From Membranipora membranacea (Eukaryota; Bryozoa; Gymnolaemata; Cheilostomatida; Membraniporidae): a DNA stretch of 64,000 nucleotides. Below, one piece after another: positions 23,401 to 36,132 of the stretch (its first letter is position 1; each line of letters opens with the position of its first letter). Under the pieces are notes generated by a model. It saw only the letters and a list, made by a program, of their open reading frames with translations, was not told the origin of the DNA and did no database searches. The position numbers and the translations under genes were made by a program. The DNA lies in NCBI GenBank assembly GCA_914767715.1, contig OU612074.1, positions 17,222,062 through 17,286,061 of the forward strand. The letters are read 5' to 3'.

Positions 23401-26400
23401 GTTCACACGAAAACGCTGATGCACCCATCATGAAAAAATGTGTCAGATTTTTAGAATAGTTTCAAAACGGAGTTGTTGTCAGCGAGAGCTCATCAATTTG
23501 CAATTAAATTTAATGAAATGTCTCCGATAATAAATTTATTTCCCAATCAATCACAATGCTGACTGGATAAATTTTCGTTGCTCACTTTTTTGATTTAATC
23601 AAATTTAAGCGGAATCATTATGTAATTATATTTCCTGCTTATTGTATGCTAATTTTGTGTACAAGAAATTCAATCAAAGAGTCAACGGTCACAAAAACGG
23701 CACAAACTGGTCAATGGATCATTTTATCAAAGAAAATTAATGATGAAATTTCTATTAGAGGAAGTATTTTTGTTTTGCTTGACAAACAACTTTTGAAATT
23801 GTTTTTACTCGAAATTAATAAATATATGTCTGCCTGGTGGGCTATAATGCTATCTTTCAGTTCATTCTGGTAATTTGATGGCATTCTTTGCGGTTGTCTT
23901 GGTTCAAGCGAAGACGGATCTCTCAATAATATTACAGCATCATAATCATCCTTTGCTTTTTGCGTTTCTAGCTCTATGACGGGTCTAAAAGCATAAGACA
24001 ATTGGTAGAAAATCAGTGAAATGCATAAATGTGTTTATAATAAGTGCGGAATGGCAAAATTAATTGCTATTAAAAACTAATAATTTTTTATTATTGGTGC
24101 GTGTCAGACAAAGGGTTTAGCTGAATCAGACTTGCGAAGGAATGGTGAAAACCCTTTACCAAACCAGATGGAAGATGGAATGGCTAGCGTTCAATAATAA
24201 TTAATTCCTTATTCAAAATTCAATTAATTAGTAATTAATAAATATTAAAATTATCATTAATAGAACTATGACTAGCAACAGGAAACACTGCCCTCAATAT
24301 GAATACTCAGTCTCCAAAACTATTCAATAATCCACCTGACGAGAGGAGTCATTGGAATTTGGATCTAACTTTTTGTGCTTTAGTTTATTGTGGTATAAGA
24401 CATGATACCCTCAATATTTTAAAATTTGAAATTTGCTGCTGCTCAATTTTTATCGGGGTCGCTAAGGTGAATCTGTAAATATTTGTATCCTGTTGGGAAT
24501 TTCTATGTCTTCGGCCTACATTGCGCCTGAGCTCAACAAATACAAAGGTTTCAGATTTTTCACCACCAATTATTTAAAAAAAACTCGACACAATCGCTTT
24601 TTAAATTCTAATTAATCAAAATAAAAATCATAACACATCCCCACCACACAGCTGTTGGAATTTTTTATCAATGAGATTCTATTGTGAACTTAGAGTCTGA
24701 ACATGTCTATGTATGTTTTGTCTCAGCTCTCCATACCAAAGTTAGTCATTGTCTAAAGGATAATCGGAAAATAATGAAGGAACTTTCGGCTATAAATATA
24801 TATTTTAATCCTTCTGCCGGAAATAATGGCATTACCTGTTATTAATAAGTTTCCCTAGCTGAATGAATAGTGACTCAATCACTATGGTTCCATGCTTCGA
24901 TTTTGTGGTTCACTCCAATTTCGAATGGTTAGAATCCAGTGGATTCTAACCATTCCCATGATGGGAAAAACATGAAAAGAATCTGCCCCCTCCCCTCCCG
25001 TGTGTTATTCCTTTGAAGGCACTGTGTGCGAGCGCGCTAACCATTCAGCCACACCGCCAATTAGTAAATAGAAAGAATAAACACGGTATGGCTATTCGGT
25101 CCAAAAAGTCATTCGTCACCATCGGAATTTGACTTTAATGCCGTTTCCATGGGGCGATTACTCCCGAAATCCTTACAAAATCGACACATGGAAGCATAGT
25201 GAATAGTGACTCTGTTAGTCACGTAGAATTTATAACCTGTGTACTGATTAAGATCAAGTTTTATTCTAAAACAAAAATTCAAAGGATCATTGCGTAGTAC
25301 CCCTTTCCCATCAATTGGTGAATGCAAGATGATAAGATGGTGAAAATAAGCTCAACTTGGACTATGCACCAGTAAACATTGTTGTAGCCCGTAAAAGCTT
25401 AACCATATATGTACAGTCTGGAATCCTGTTAGGTTAGGAGTATATATCCGAGAAGAGCAAATAATTCACGGAAGTAAAAAAATGGCCGTTTCGCGCCGGC
25501 TTTAAATAGTGATATATATAGCTAGCTAACATTTACTCAACCCTAATTAATTTATATAAACTCTCACCACAGCTAGCTAAGATTGATGCTAGCTAACATT
25601 AAGTCACCCGGAGCTTGGTAGTTTAAACTCTAGCTAATTTATTCTTTTCTAGGGAAGTTTGTTCCATCTGATGGCCCAGACTGTTGCATGTTGGGTATAT
25701 TTTCTTTTCTATTTTGTAGGTATCCGACGTGGCGTTGGCGGTATTTTCTTTGATGACTTCAAGTCCAACAACCAAGACGCCAGCTTCAACTTTGTCAAGG
25801 TAAGCAATCTTCTTGTATAGATCAGAACACTATTGGAGCCATCAAGGTTAAGTGCTCAAATTCTGTCCGGGTTTCTGGTAGTGGCATTCCACTGATCATT
25901 ACATTACCATTGGATAATGGAATGCCACTACCGGAAACCCAAGGCATAGCATTTAAACTAGGATCGATCAAACAATCTAATCTAAGTGACAATGGGAAAT
26001 TTCTTTGCATTACTGTTATTATATTGTGTGGTGTTTGAATGACATAATATCATTGAACTGAAATTTTTAAATGTTTGTGGTCCAAGATGATTATTGTTGG
26101 ATCTGTATTCTGGTATGCAGATCTTTGAGGATTTTGATTATCTGATGGAAAGATACGCTGGGTTCCTTTTTTGCTGCTTTTTTTCCCAGGACGAATCATT
26201 GTGTGTAAAACATACAGTCCTCAGTTAAACCCATAAGATCATTATCACAAAAGAATACGAAAATGATTATTTCTTATTTTAACATTTCCCACGGAAAATT
26301 GAATTTTTGAATCTGTCATCTATGAAACAAAATTTTCACCACAGCCATGCTGTATAAGAAATATTTTGCTTTGCAATGTCCATAAATTCATAAGGTTGAC

Positions 26401-29400
26401 GTTAACGACTGTTTTTACACATTTTGGTGTGATTTCCTTATTTTCCGCCCTTTGAAGTTCTCATTAAGATGTTTATCTATAGAATTTTACAATTACCTGA
26501 ATTTTCACCAAATACTACAAACATGACTCATGTCATGCACCACCCTTGCAAAGTAAAGGTTTAAAATGCTGAGCAACCGACCACAAACCACCCCAATGTG
26601 TTCTGAGATGTTTTATGTGGCCACACATAATGTGAATGCCCGATGGTTGATTTTGTAAACAAGCGCAAGTACAAGTATTAGTTGTCCTCTCACAAACAAC
26701 ATGATAATATTATAATATTGCTATTCTGGGATTTGGTATCTCTTGAATTTCAAATTTGCCAAATTATAATTCCGCTTTTGATTAGATTTCGGCAAGTTTC
26801 TTTTGCAAATTATGTCTTTATTAAGCAGTTTGTCAAATCAAAATTCAAATTCAAATTAAACAATTGTTGGCCAGGTTTGCTCAATTAAAATCTGTGAATA
26901 TTGCTATTCATGTAATAGTTTGAGTGCTCCAACTTTGCATGGGTTGCTGATAGTGGCATTCTATTACCAACCACATCCCAATGGTCTGGTTGTGGTTGAT
27001 AATGGCATGCCACTAGCATCAACCCAAACAACATTTAAACACTTAAACATGTAAAAGACATAACATATTTCTATAATAATGTATAACAATTATAACAATA
27101 ATATTATTACTTTATAGTCATGCAGCGAAGCAGTCATTCCATCCTACATTCCAATAGTAGAGGAGCACATGAATGATGGATACGGTATCAGGGAGAGAGA
27201 ATGGCAGCTGTTCAGGCGAGGACAGTATGTAGAGTTTAACCTTCTGTATGACAGAGGTACTAAGTTTGGATTTAACACTCCAGGAGCTCGACACGAGAGT
27301 ATACTCATGTCGCTACCATCTAGAGCGGTGAGTGTGTGATATAATAAAGTATAACAGTACGCTAGAGGAGTAGGACTATAGTGTTGTATTATGGTATGGT
27401 GGATGAAAAGTTCGCCTAACCACTGATTGGTGGCGATTTCAACAACAGTTGTTAAAGTGACAGTCCTACTAGGCCATGTTTGGTATGGTTTTAAAGAGCT
27501 CAGGCTGAAAAGTCATTCGGGCATATGAAATAAAACAGCCTGTGATCCTAGTTGCAGTAAAACTGCTGCAAAGTCTGAAAATTGGGATCATGGTGGATCA
27601 TAGTGATTAATTGCCTCCCCCTGACCACTATGATCCACTATGACCCCTGTTAAGATATTTTTATAAAAATTAAAACGCTATTTTCCACAATTTTCATTTT
27701 TTTTATTTGCCATATGAACTCATAATATTCGATTTACTGGGTTAATATATCCACTTTTCTAATAGGACTGTCACTTTAAGTGAAGGATTACAGGTCAATA
27801 AGAGTGCATTTTACGGTGCAATCCACGGCTAGCATTTACTCAACTGCACCACTTTATATATATCCCCTCAATGGCCAGTGAAAAGTTGTGTTGGCTAAAA
27901 AATCCCAAACTAGTTGAACTATAATACACCGTACCATACTTACTCCAATAGGGTATTTACTGTTCAGTAGCATTTCATATGTAAGCTGAGGAGCTTGAAC
28001 TTTGTTCTGAGTTGCAGTGAGTGGCGTTCAATTATCACTATCATAGTGAATGCCACTAACAGTGACCAAAGTTTAGATAATTTAACCTTCTGTCATGCTC
28101 TTAACTTGTACTCTTCATCTGAGCATATTTTTTATTTATTTGGACATCACATAGGCCTAAAGTAAGCCCAATGATGTCAACCAGCCCTTCTTTTGGTTGG
28201 GTCTGAGTATAATCCGTATTGTGAGGTTTCTTTATGCATTAAAATCCCACTATCAGGTGCAAAGACGCGTGTCACAGACCGCACACACGTTAACATCTTC
28301 CAGTCGACTTACCCCTTACTGCAATCTTGAAACTCAAGCCCTAAGTCCTAATAATAAACTCATTTTTCTCTATTAAAATATTGAAGGCCAACTGAAATGT
28401 TTCTATTCTTTTATCCACTTATTATTTTAGACTTTTGCCAGACAGACCCAGATAAATGATTTTTACATTGCTGATTTGAGCCAATGTATAGCCTGGATGA
28501 AAATGCGAGAGAAGGCAACTTGTCATTTGTTTGCATAAATCCATAATTATTGTCAAAATGGAAAAACTAGACTCTAAATACTCAATCAGTGTATAAACTC
28601 TAACTGGTCCTAAAGGTAGCCTGGAGAAAGTGTGTGTTTGTGAAAAGGTCTGCATTTTGCGTTTTACTGGGTTCATGAGGCCTAAGCTGTCATCTAATGA
28701 TCATTACTCCATATATTACACACAATTAGAAGGCGCTATCAAAGGCCCTGGCACTTGCAAAGTCCCCTGCAATGACAAAATATGCCCAGGTTTTTCACCG
28801 ATGAAGAGGGCATGATTCTACTGGTATAAGATTGAATTTTACCTCCTATACATCTTGCAATTAACCTCGTTTAGTCTAAGTGCTCAGACTCCTGTAAGGT
28901 TGAGATGCTGATATCAAACTTACTGGGCACTGCGATTATCCACTTGTAGTCAAAATCTAACTTCTACCGTCAATATAAGTTGTACACTGCATTGAATTAG
29001 TTGATCCCATCAAAGATCATTGAATTCTTTGAACGACTAAAAAGTGATCATTTATATAAAACAAAGGCTAAATGTCATTTAAAAATAGAAAAGAATTCAG
29101 ATTACCGATTCTTTTGGAGCTAATTAACAGAATTGGGAATTCCATTTTGATTACGTGAAGGTAGACCATACGGATTTCAAAGCTATGTTGATATGATGCG
29201 GCTATATTTGATCTCGTACCCGTTTAAAGTTGGAAAATGACAGTTAAGACTTTTGCACTCTGAATCTCACAGAAGTATGTGCCTACTGCACAGAGACTAC
29301 TACTCCAACATGACAAGCGGTCCTTATTTCTTACATTTGCCAGCAAATCTTATCCTCCACACAGCTAGCTCAAACTTGTACTTTTGAAAGATGTAAGGGG

Positions 29401-31551
29401 ATTGTGGCCCATGAATAAGAAAACAAGGTGATCAATTAAAGCAGGTTCTCTTGCCAAAATATGCAAGTCATAGAAGAAGTAAAAAGTGGCAAAAAATATC
29501 GTTAGCGAGATAACCATTGGCGATGTTATAACCTATCGATCGAAAGAATGTTCGTAATCTGTTGATAATCAAATTATGAAAAAGTGTTACCAGCAAAAAA
29601 GTTAGGATTCCCTGGTGGATTAATAAGGAAATGTAACCTTGAGTGTAAACATAGCTGAGCCTTACTAAGCCAATTCTTTCGGTGATCGATGAGTTGATTT
29701 CAGCGGAACACTTTGAGCACAAAGAGACTACATCCTGTCTCCAGAAATGGACAATTATTGTGATTGAAGCAAGAAAGATTTGATTTGTATCCTTAAAAAT
29801 GGAAGAAAACTGAATGTAAACATACCGGCGTATTAGCTACTTGTGTCCGGTATGCGGTAAAAGAAGGGGGCGAGGCGCCTCCCCAAACCTGCAACAGCCA
29901 CCCACTGCTAGGTTACGCATTGCTTTTACTCAACCAATATGTATTACTCATATTTATCTCAAATTTATCTCTATTAAAACCTGAGCCAAATTTTAAAGCC
30001 AGCACAACATTTTATATGAATGAGAGATTTTAGGAAGCATATTATGCTAATTGTGGTATGCAAGTTTGTCAAATTAAATTCTGATTTGCTTGCAGTAGTA
30101 TTTTTATTTTGAGTTGTGGATTGTCACATATAAAGGGTTTTCCGTTATGACCAGTATGAACTTTACAATAACATTATATATATAAGTAACTGTTAGCTTT
30201 TACTGGGTGGAAATCATGCTGTGTGATTGGGAGCAAAACATAAAGTCACTATGATGTCAGTTAGCCAATCAACTTTTTGCTAGCATTTTTAATGTCATAA
30301 CATCACCAAGTCATCACCTCTTGAGTTTTATTCTTTGGGCCGATCATTGTGATTCATATCCTGAAAACTTGTTGACAGCAAGTTTCATATGAGCTAGCCT
30401 ACAACGCAATAAAATTCTTATACGCCCACATGATGAGGCTGATGTCACTTAAGCCTCCCCCTACGCTGTCATTCATACAGATAAAATGGCCTAGTTATTA
30501 ATTAGTCTGACGAGAGGTGGATTAAAAGCGATAATCTCAATTGTTATCTAGGCCAACTTCATGACCGCAATAATAATAGGCCATTGTAATCTTGTCTTTC
30601 TGGCCATCAGGTCCTGCATTGGTTGGCTCGATCCATGCTTTTGATTGTAAGTTTGCAAGATCAAAAAACTAAGCTATGATGAATTACGAAATATAGCGTT
30701 CAGGAAACGGGGATGTTTCTAGTGTTTCATACTAAAGAATTTATTATCCTTTGTCGGCGTCATTGTTGTTGAAGAGGGAAAGTTCTTTTGATGTCAGTAA
30801 TCCCGTGTTCAGCGTTTTTACCTCCAAACCACACTTTGCCTTATGTTGCAACTGCCACTACTACCCTCCATACCAAAAAAATAAATCTAATAATACCTAG
30901 TACGTACTGTAACTCATTTTAGGACAAATTTCTTATATTTTTTGTTGCTGTCTTTTATGGTATTATCAATCTGAATGTGGTTTTCATTCCTACCTTTCAG
31001 CTTTGGCCTTCCCAAAGCTGGATCTAGTTAGAGCACTCTGGTGTTCGCCCTCTGGGTTAGATTTTCTTTATCTAAAAACTCGTTTATATATTTTGAATAC
31101 TAAAAATCTTAAAGATTATTAAAGTTATTCAAACTTATAAATACGCAAATGTATTTGTGTGAAGTTGCCTACCTATTTATTTAAATACCTGGGATAATTA
31201 TTCACACATGAACCAAATACTTATTAACACTATATTTTGGAAAATAAAATCCACCTGTCACAATAGAACTCAGAAGCGGTAGAAGTAAAAAGAACCTTAC
31301 TCTATAGCTCATAATAAAACAAAACTTTTCAAATTTGCACACCATGATAGTCTGAGAGCCCCTCAGACTCTTGCCCGCATCCAGCGCCTCGCCCCTCCCA
31401 GATAAAATAATACCCAGTGATTTGTATACTGTATTATGGTATTATTATTTCATTTCAGAGCTGGAAGTACTGCCACGAACCAGAAGCTGGAAGTCCTGAA
31501 GCTAAACTAGTCGAGGTTCTGAGAAACCCAGTGGACTGGGTCAATCTATAA
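17496..31551 (+). CDS. CPOX: Coproporphyrinogen-III oxidase, mitochondrial
   Basis: CPOX is the oxygen-dependent haem enzyme that converts coproporphyrinogen III to protoporphyrinogen IX in the mitochondrial intermembrane space. Exons: 17496-17593, 17988-18036, 19027-19158, 19666-19761, 20205-20342, 21220-21344, 21745-21814, 22213-22338, 22729-22840, 25720-25799, 27118-27327, 31459-31551 (442 residues; 396 without 20205-20342). Residues 1-49 are Arg/Lys-rich then hydrophobic, fitting a mitochondrial leader plus anchor. Conserved blocks in order are [93 protein letters not shown] and DWVNL at the end. An in-frame TAG immediately precedes the ATG. Two oddities are a phase 0-0 extra exon and a changed signature (HRCIRRG where the family has HRGERRG). 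Introns reach 4.1 kb and carry several MITEs. Confidence 0.97.
20205..20342 (+). other. CPOX: Extra symmetric exon in CPOX (46 codons)
   Basis: This segment is open in frame, starts after CATCAG and ends before GTAAAG, and both neighbouring exons are phase 0. It would insert 46 residues (126-171) between the conserved FRVDRW block and GGGITC, which are nearly adjacent in human CPOX. Its sequence ([16 protein letters not shown], ending QLFE) looks protein-like. It could be a constitutive insertion, an alternative cassette exon or a chance frame. Confidence 0.55.
20390..20487. mobile_element. 98-bp inverted-repeat element
   Basis: Perfect 18-bp inverted repeats (CTTTGCCAACTAAACACA and its complement) lie at 20390-20407 and 20470-20487. 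The spacer is 62 bp without an ORF. It sits just downstream of the extra CPOX exon. Confidence 0.75.
23711..23984 (-). other. Unassigned antisense open frame in a CPOX intron
   Basis: After a good minus-strand acceptor (CTTATGCTTTTAG) a frame of about 90 codons runs to a stop at 23711. The first 55 residues (beginning [20 protein letters not shown]) look like a real polar protein segment, while the rest is AT-biased. I recognise no family. It could be an exon of a nested antisense gene, a pseudogene fragment or chance. Confidence 0.25.
24924..24954. repeat. 31-bp palindrome (15-bp arms)
   Basis: Perfect arms AATGGTTAGAATCCA and complement flank a single G. It lies about 60 bp from a tRNA-like fragment in a CPOX intron. 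Confidence 0.85.
25012..25060 (-). repeat. Truncated tRNA-derived SINE fragment
   Basis: The minus strand reads TGGCTGAATGGTTAGCGCGC, a tRNA 5' half with a good A-box. No B-box follows. It is probably a truncated SINE head in a CPOX intron. Confidence 0.5.
25849..25960. mobile_element. Hairpin MITE, copy A, in CPOX intron
   Basis: The core arms 25869-25891 and 25918-25940 match at 22 of 23 positions around a 26-bp spacer. The outer parts (AAGTGCTCAAATT at left, ATTTAAAC at right) resemble copies B and C. Confidence 0.75.
26918..27048. mobile_element. Hairpin MITE, copy B, in CPOX intron
   Basis: It shares the TAGTGGCATTC core, the GGGTT/AACCC arms and the outer GTTTGAGTGCTCCAA/ATTTAAACACTTAAAC ends with copy A. 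The arms are imperfect. A second small inverted repeat (AACCACA/TGTGGTT) lies in the loop. Confidence 0.75.
27452..27779. mobile_element. 328-bp MITE with 21-bp terminal inverted repeats
   Basis: The ends 27452-27472 and 27759-27779 match at 20 of 21 positions (TTAAAGTGACAGTCCTA...). An inner inverted repeat lies near 27590-27650 (GGATCATAGTG and complement). There is no ORF. Confidence 0.8.
27985..28084. mobile_element. Hairpin MITE, copy C, in CPOX intron
   Basis: This is a more diverged relative of copies A and B, with the GAGTGGCGTTCA...TGAATGCCACT core and AACTTTG/CAAAGTT outer arms. Confidence 0.6.
31351..31410. repeat. Second copy of the GTCTGAG-CCCC-CAGACTCTTGCCC repeat
   Basis: It matches the flanks of the 21-C run at 9793-9813 but has only four Cs before TCAGACTCTTGCCCGC. 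It is followed by a GC-rich CCTCGCCCCTCCC stretch. It lies just upstream of the last CPOX exon. Confidence 0.6.
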
Positions 31552-31979
31552 TCGTCCCCTACTGTCACATCATGACACTGTGATATTGTGACACTGTGAC
31601 ACTGTGGCACATCGTAATCTCTAACACAAAGATCAGAGAATTAACAGATCTCCCACCATTGTCTTCCATGTTGACCAAGTTTATCAAAATGAATGGTGCT
31701 TTTTTAAAAGTTTATCTTTGTGATGGTATTTAGTTTTTTTTCCAACAACTGGTCCCAATTATTGTGATTGATTTCTAATTGATCAATGTATACACATATA
31801 CTTTATGTACTTACATTTAATTCCGTGATGCTTGATACATATTTTACTGATCAACTAGTCTTTTGCATGGTTGTTGGAAAAAAGTCTTAGAATGGTGCAA
31901 TTTTCGATTATATGCTGATGTCGTTTATGAAGAAACGTTATGTTTTATTGTTATCTATTTTTCAAAGTGAAGTCATAAG

Positions 31980-31985
31980 AATAAA
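31980..31985 (+). terminator. Candidate CPOX poly(A) signal AATAAA
   Basis: AATAAA lies 429 nt past the CPOX stop codon. Confidence 0.45.
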
Positions 31986-34900
31986 AATGCATAAAAATTG
32001 CGTAGAAAATGATTGCAAAAAAGCCTTAATGATAAACCTAGATAGAACGCTATATGGAGCATTAGCATTGAGGTACCGCGATATTTAATTGTGGTGAGTG
32101 ACTCTACGACATTGAATTTTGTAGTAGCATTGGTGATACCATTGACTTGCAGTCCACACTCCACATACCAATTTTTTAATCATAACTCGATCAATTTCAA
32201 TGGGATTCCGCCTTAGACACGTAACTCCATAAAAGAAAAATTTAAAAGATCTATTATCAGTCCTGCTGTGTTGTACAGCAGTAGATGAACTTCACGTGAT
32301 CCACATGATGTCTGGTACTATTAATATATGCAAAGATTACGATCTTCAGACCAATATTAGATTCTACAAAATGTGTTGCATATAATTATGCTAATACTCC
32401 CTGGGCAGCCCATTCTGAGGGTCTGATGAGTCATGTATATATGTTTCCTTGGCTCCACACTGATTATATGCAAATACCAACCAAATCTTGGATTATTTAA
32501 TATTTAAAGTCCTTTTTCGGATCATCTTGTGATTCGTGTGGTGGCCTGAAATGGCAAATGAGCAGTAATTCCATCGCTTGTTTCGTTTTCAGTAAAACAT
32601 GATTGGTTAAAATTGAACTTTTATAATCAGCGGTTTCTTGTGTTCCTATGTGAATGAGTAAGAGCTGGTTTTTTAGTTGGTGAGAGGTATACAGTAATCA
32701 GAACAAGGTTTTGCACTTTGCTATATTCTGAGAAATCGCTAATTGGTCAATAAGAGTTTGAATTACATTAGCATAATATTAATGGTATTGTTAGATATAT
32801 TATATATTTCAAGATCAAACTCAAGATCTCTAGGATAATTTATGAAATCCATGGGTTTTTCTAAGGCTGCTCCTCGATAATTTCACCAATCACAACCTCA
32901 CCTGGTTTTAACTGACTCTCAAGCAGAAATCTTCATAACCATGGATAATTTATTTATAACGATATAAAACTTGAATTATAAAACTGAATCCTGAAATGAA
33001 AGATCTTCCAGGCTTACAGCAAAGTATTTCTATCCAATACACAACCACGCAGCTTTTCTGTAATAGAAGTCTCGCTTTCAGTGGTAAAATCAAAACTGTT
33101 CGGAGATGTCTAACGCCGAAGTTGATCAACAACTCAGCCTGTTTTGGCTAGGTTCAATGTCAATTGTCAATCGTCGATAAGTGCCTTGTTTCGTTTTTGG
33201 CAGCTTACTGCACACTCTAAGAGGACATTTAGGATTTGGATGCTTATATCCTAGAGACTAGAATACACCACCAACTCACAAGATTATTTTAGGACAAGCA
33301 GTGACCTTCTTCTGATAAATTTAATTTTCTGTCTCTCAGGACCGACTTGTATCACATCAAAAATCTCTTCAATGACACATCCGTAGTAGCCTGACCAAGA
33401 TTTCAGATCGCCAAATTATTTAAATTGGATTGTTTTTATATCGAATAATTAACAATTTTTTAAACACTTTATTTTGGAAATCTTAATCAGATATATTGTA
33501 GTTTTTCTGACGTCATACTGAGGTATGAAATTCTGCATGCATGGTGATATCCAGACCCGTGCAATGGCTTCTATTACCTGCAGGAACACAATGCAGAGCT
33601 CACATGTTGTGAAACAAGAACCTCCTACTATACAAAATACACTCACACCTCAAACAATAGTTACCACCCTGGTCTACTCCTTTGATGTACTCGAGTAGTA
33701 AAATTAGGTGAGAACTTTCTCACTGGGCATCATATGACACAAACAGGCCAGCGTTTACCGTTCGCACTGGACATCAGTGCCGCGGGGCAGTATTACATAG
33801 GCAAGAAAAATTCACATTGTCACGTCCAAAACTGTTAGAGACGTTTGATGCGTGCTTTGAAATGGAGAAGATATTTAAATGTCACCGCACAGCGTGGATT
33901 TCAACACATAGACTGATTTAGATATCAAACAGCGGGAAGAACATGGCATTTGGTCTAATTGCTTTTGATTATGAGTCTAGATATCTTTGCGTAGAAATAA
34001 CACCTGCGGCTGTAGAATGCTGGGGGTTTGGTTGATACTTTAGTTGCCATTTTCAGATGTATTTCTAACTTACAAATTCAGACCGGTTGAGATGTAGTAG
34101 TACATGCATGCATATTGAAAAAGGTCATAACCTGATTTAATTTGAACTGACTTGTGAACATTTTATTTTTTTTCAAAACTTATCATATCTTTGTACTAGC
34201 TGCATAAAATTTGTAGGAATTTGTATTATGTTGTATATAGATAACAGCAAACCCTCTGAATAGATAAGACTTGACATTTGAACAAAATCATTCCAATATC
34301 AAATTCTGTTATATATGTAAAATTCAAGTTGGATCGTTCGATTGCGTTCCATATTATAGGCCTATTTTTTATATAATATCAAGTTCCATTCCTATCATTT
34401 CTTTGCCGTGGGATTGAAATGGTAAGGCTGACAGACGAATGGGTCGAAAAATAGTCCAGAAAGCAGCAGTAAATATGTGGCTCTGCATAAAACCAAGTGA
34501 TGCTAATGTATTTTTTCTGACTGTTTTTCAATATGAATCAGAAAGGCTGTGACAAAGAACATTTACCGGTTAACGTGTACAAAGATGGTTACATTTCATT
34601 CCCTAGAGATTAATATTGAATTGTCCTAGATTGCCTCAGTTTGGTCTTTTTATTCAAATCTTTCTGTCATACCACCTAGAACCAAACGTGGTACAGCCTT
34701 GTTTCTGCGTCAAGAATTTAATGTTGTTTAATAGTTACCCAGCTCGTATCCTATATTGCTTATTGTTACCATTGTTTCTGAAAAAATTTTCCATCCTCAT
34801 TAATTAACTTGTGATGTAATCGGTGGTTTGATTTCCCACCACATTCTGTCTAAATTCTTCCTTTGAAGGATGAGTGAACGTGAATTTCACATGTGAATTG

Positions 34901-35761
34901 AGGTTTGGCAACATCACAACATCCCTATTGTTCTTAAAAGTAATTTGTAAAAAAACATGTTATGCATTCTTTTTGATCATCTGCTGAAAAATGAACGAAT
35001 GAAGTCATGTTGGCAATTCTCCAAGAAATACCTAAGCGTTGGCCTTGGGATGGGAGACTACGTCTCTCCGGCTTCGCCCTGCCAAAAATGGACAGGTCAG
35101 ACAACAATACTAGGTCATACTCAGTTTGCATGTTCCGAATTCCATCTGCTGTGTTTGTTGTGTGATGCTACTGACCTCTCGTACAGGACCTATGTATGTA
35201 TGTCTTGTATTGTCTCAAGAAGAGAAATAAAAATGTTTATGTGGGTGCTCTCTTAAAATATTCTATAACAACCTGAGCTTGAATGTAATGTAATGTACAA
35301 GAGATACAGAGCGCTTGCGTCAAGAGAGAAGGATCCTGCATTCAGATACACAATATGCAGGTGACGGTGTTAGGCTTCCTCTTATGGTTGCAGATTTTAT
35401 GCTGACTTTCCACAGTCATCCTTTTTACACTCAATATCTCTGGCGCCTGTGATAATCAGCAAAGAGGTCCTTACAGATGGGGCCGAACATCAAGAAGTGC
35501 AACAAATAGATTCTAGATTAAAATTTTTAATTTTTATTGTTGTAACCACAGAGGCTGTTCCTCAGCCGCTTTCTCCTTTTCCAAGCAGGTTAATTTGAAT
35601 TTTAAAAATAGATATACAGTCACAACTCACGCAACTTTGTATGGTACCATACCGTTCACCAAGTAAATACATTATTCAGCTTCAAGTAATAAAAAAACAG
35701 GAGCAATAAAACAAAATACCAATAAACAAATTAGGACAGTCATTCTGGACTAGAATTGAAG

Positions 35762-35869
35762 TTGTTTTCTTGACTTGAGGTACCGGGAGGGTACCTGGGT
35801 TGTTTTTCTTGACTTGAGGTATTGGGAGGGTACCTGGGTTGTTTTTCTTGACTTGAGGTATTGGGAGGT
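35762..35869. repeat. Minisatellite, 38-39 bp unit, about 2.8 copies
   Basis: Units start at 35762, 35800 and 35839 and share TTCTTGACTTGAGGTA and GGGAGGGTACCTGGG. They create a spurious repetitive ORF on the minus strand. Confidence 0.9.
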
Positions 35870-36126
35870 GATATTCTGACCAGAAGCACTAGGGAAAAGG
35901 GTAAATAATGTCGCACATAAATAAAGATTCCTGGTGTCTGATTCATAAAGATATTGCGTATTCGATGACTTTGTATTTTTGGAATGTTGAAACAATATAT
36001 AGAGAAGCAACGCAATTACTTTTTAGCGAGGGTCCTGCTTGAGGATTTGACCGCTAGATGATTGTGTTCGGTTGCTGTGAACACAAATTTAGTGAAGAAG
36101 CAGGGCGATGGGGATGGATAGAGCGA

Positions 36127-36132
36127 TTTATT
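36127..36132 (-). terminator. Poly(A) signal AATAAA (minus strand)
   Basis: TTTATT on the plus strand gives AATAAA on the minus strand, about 120 nt past the stop of the 49-residue ORF at 36252-36401. Confidence 0.5.

Noticed and set aside
35740-36015. Repetitive 86-91 codon frames on the minus strand
   Set aside because: The repeated peptide is produced by the 39-bp minisatellite, and two frames are open at once, which is typical of repeats without stops.
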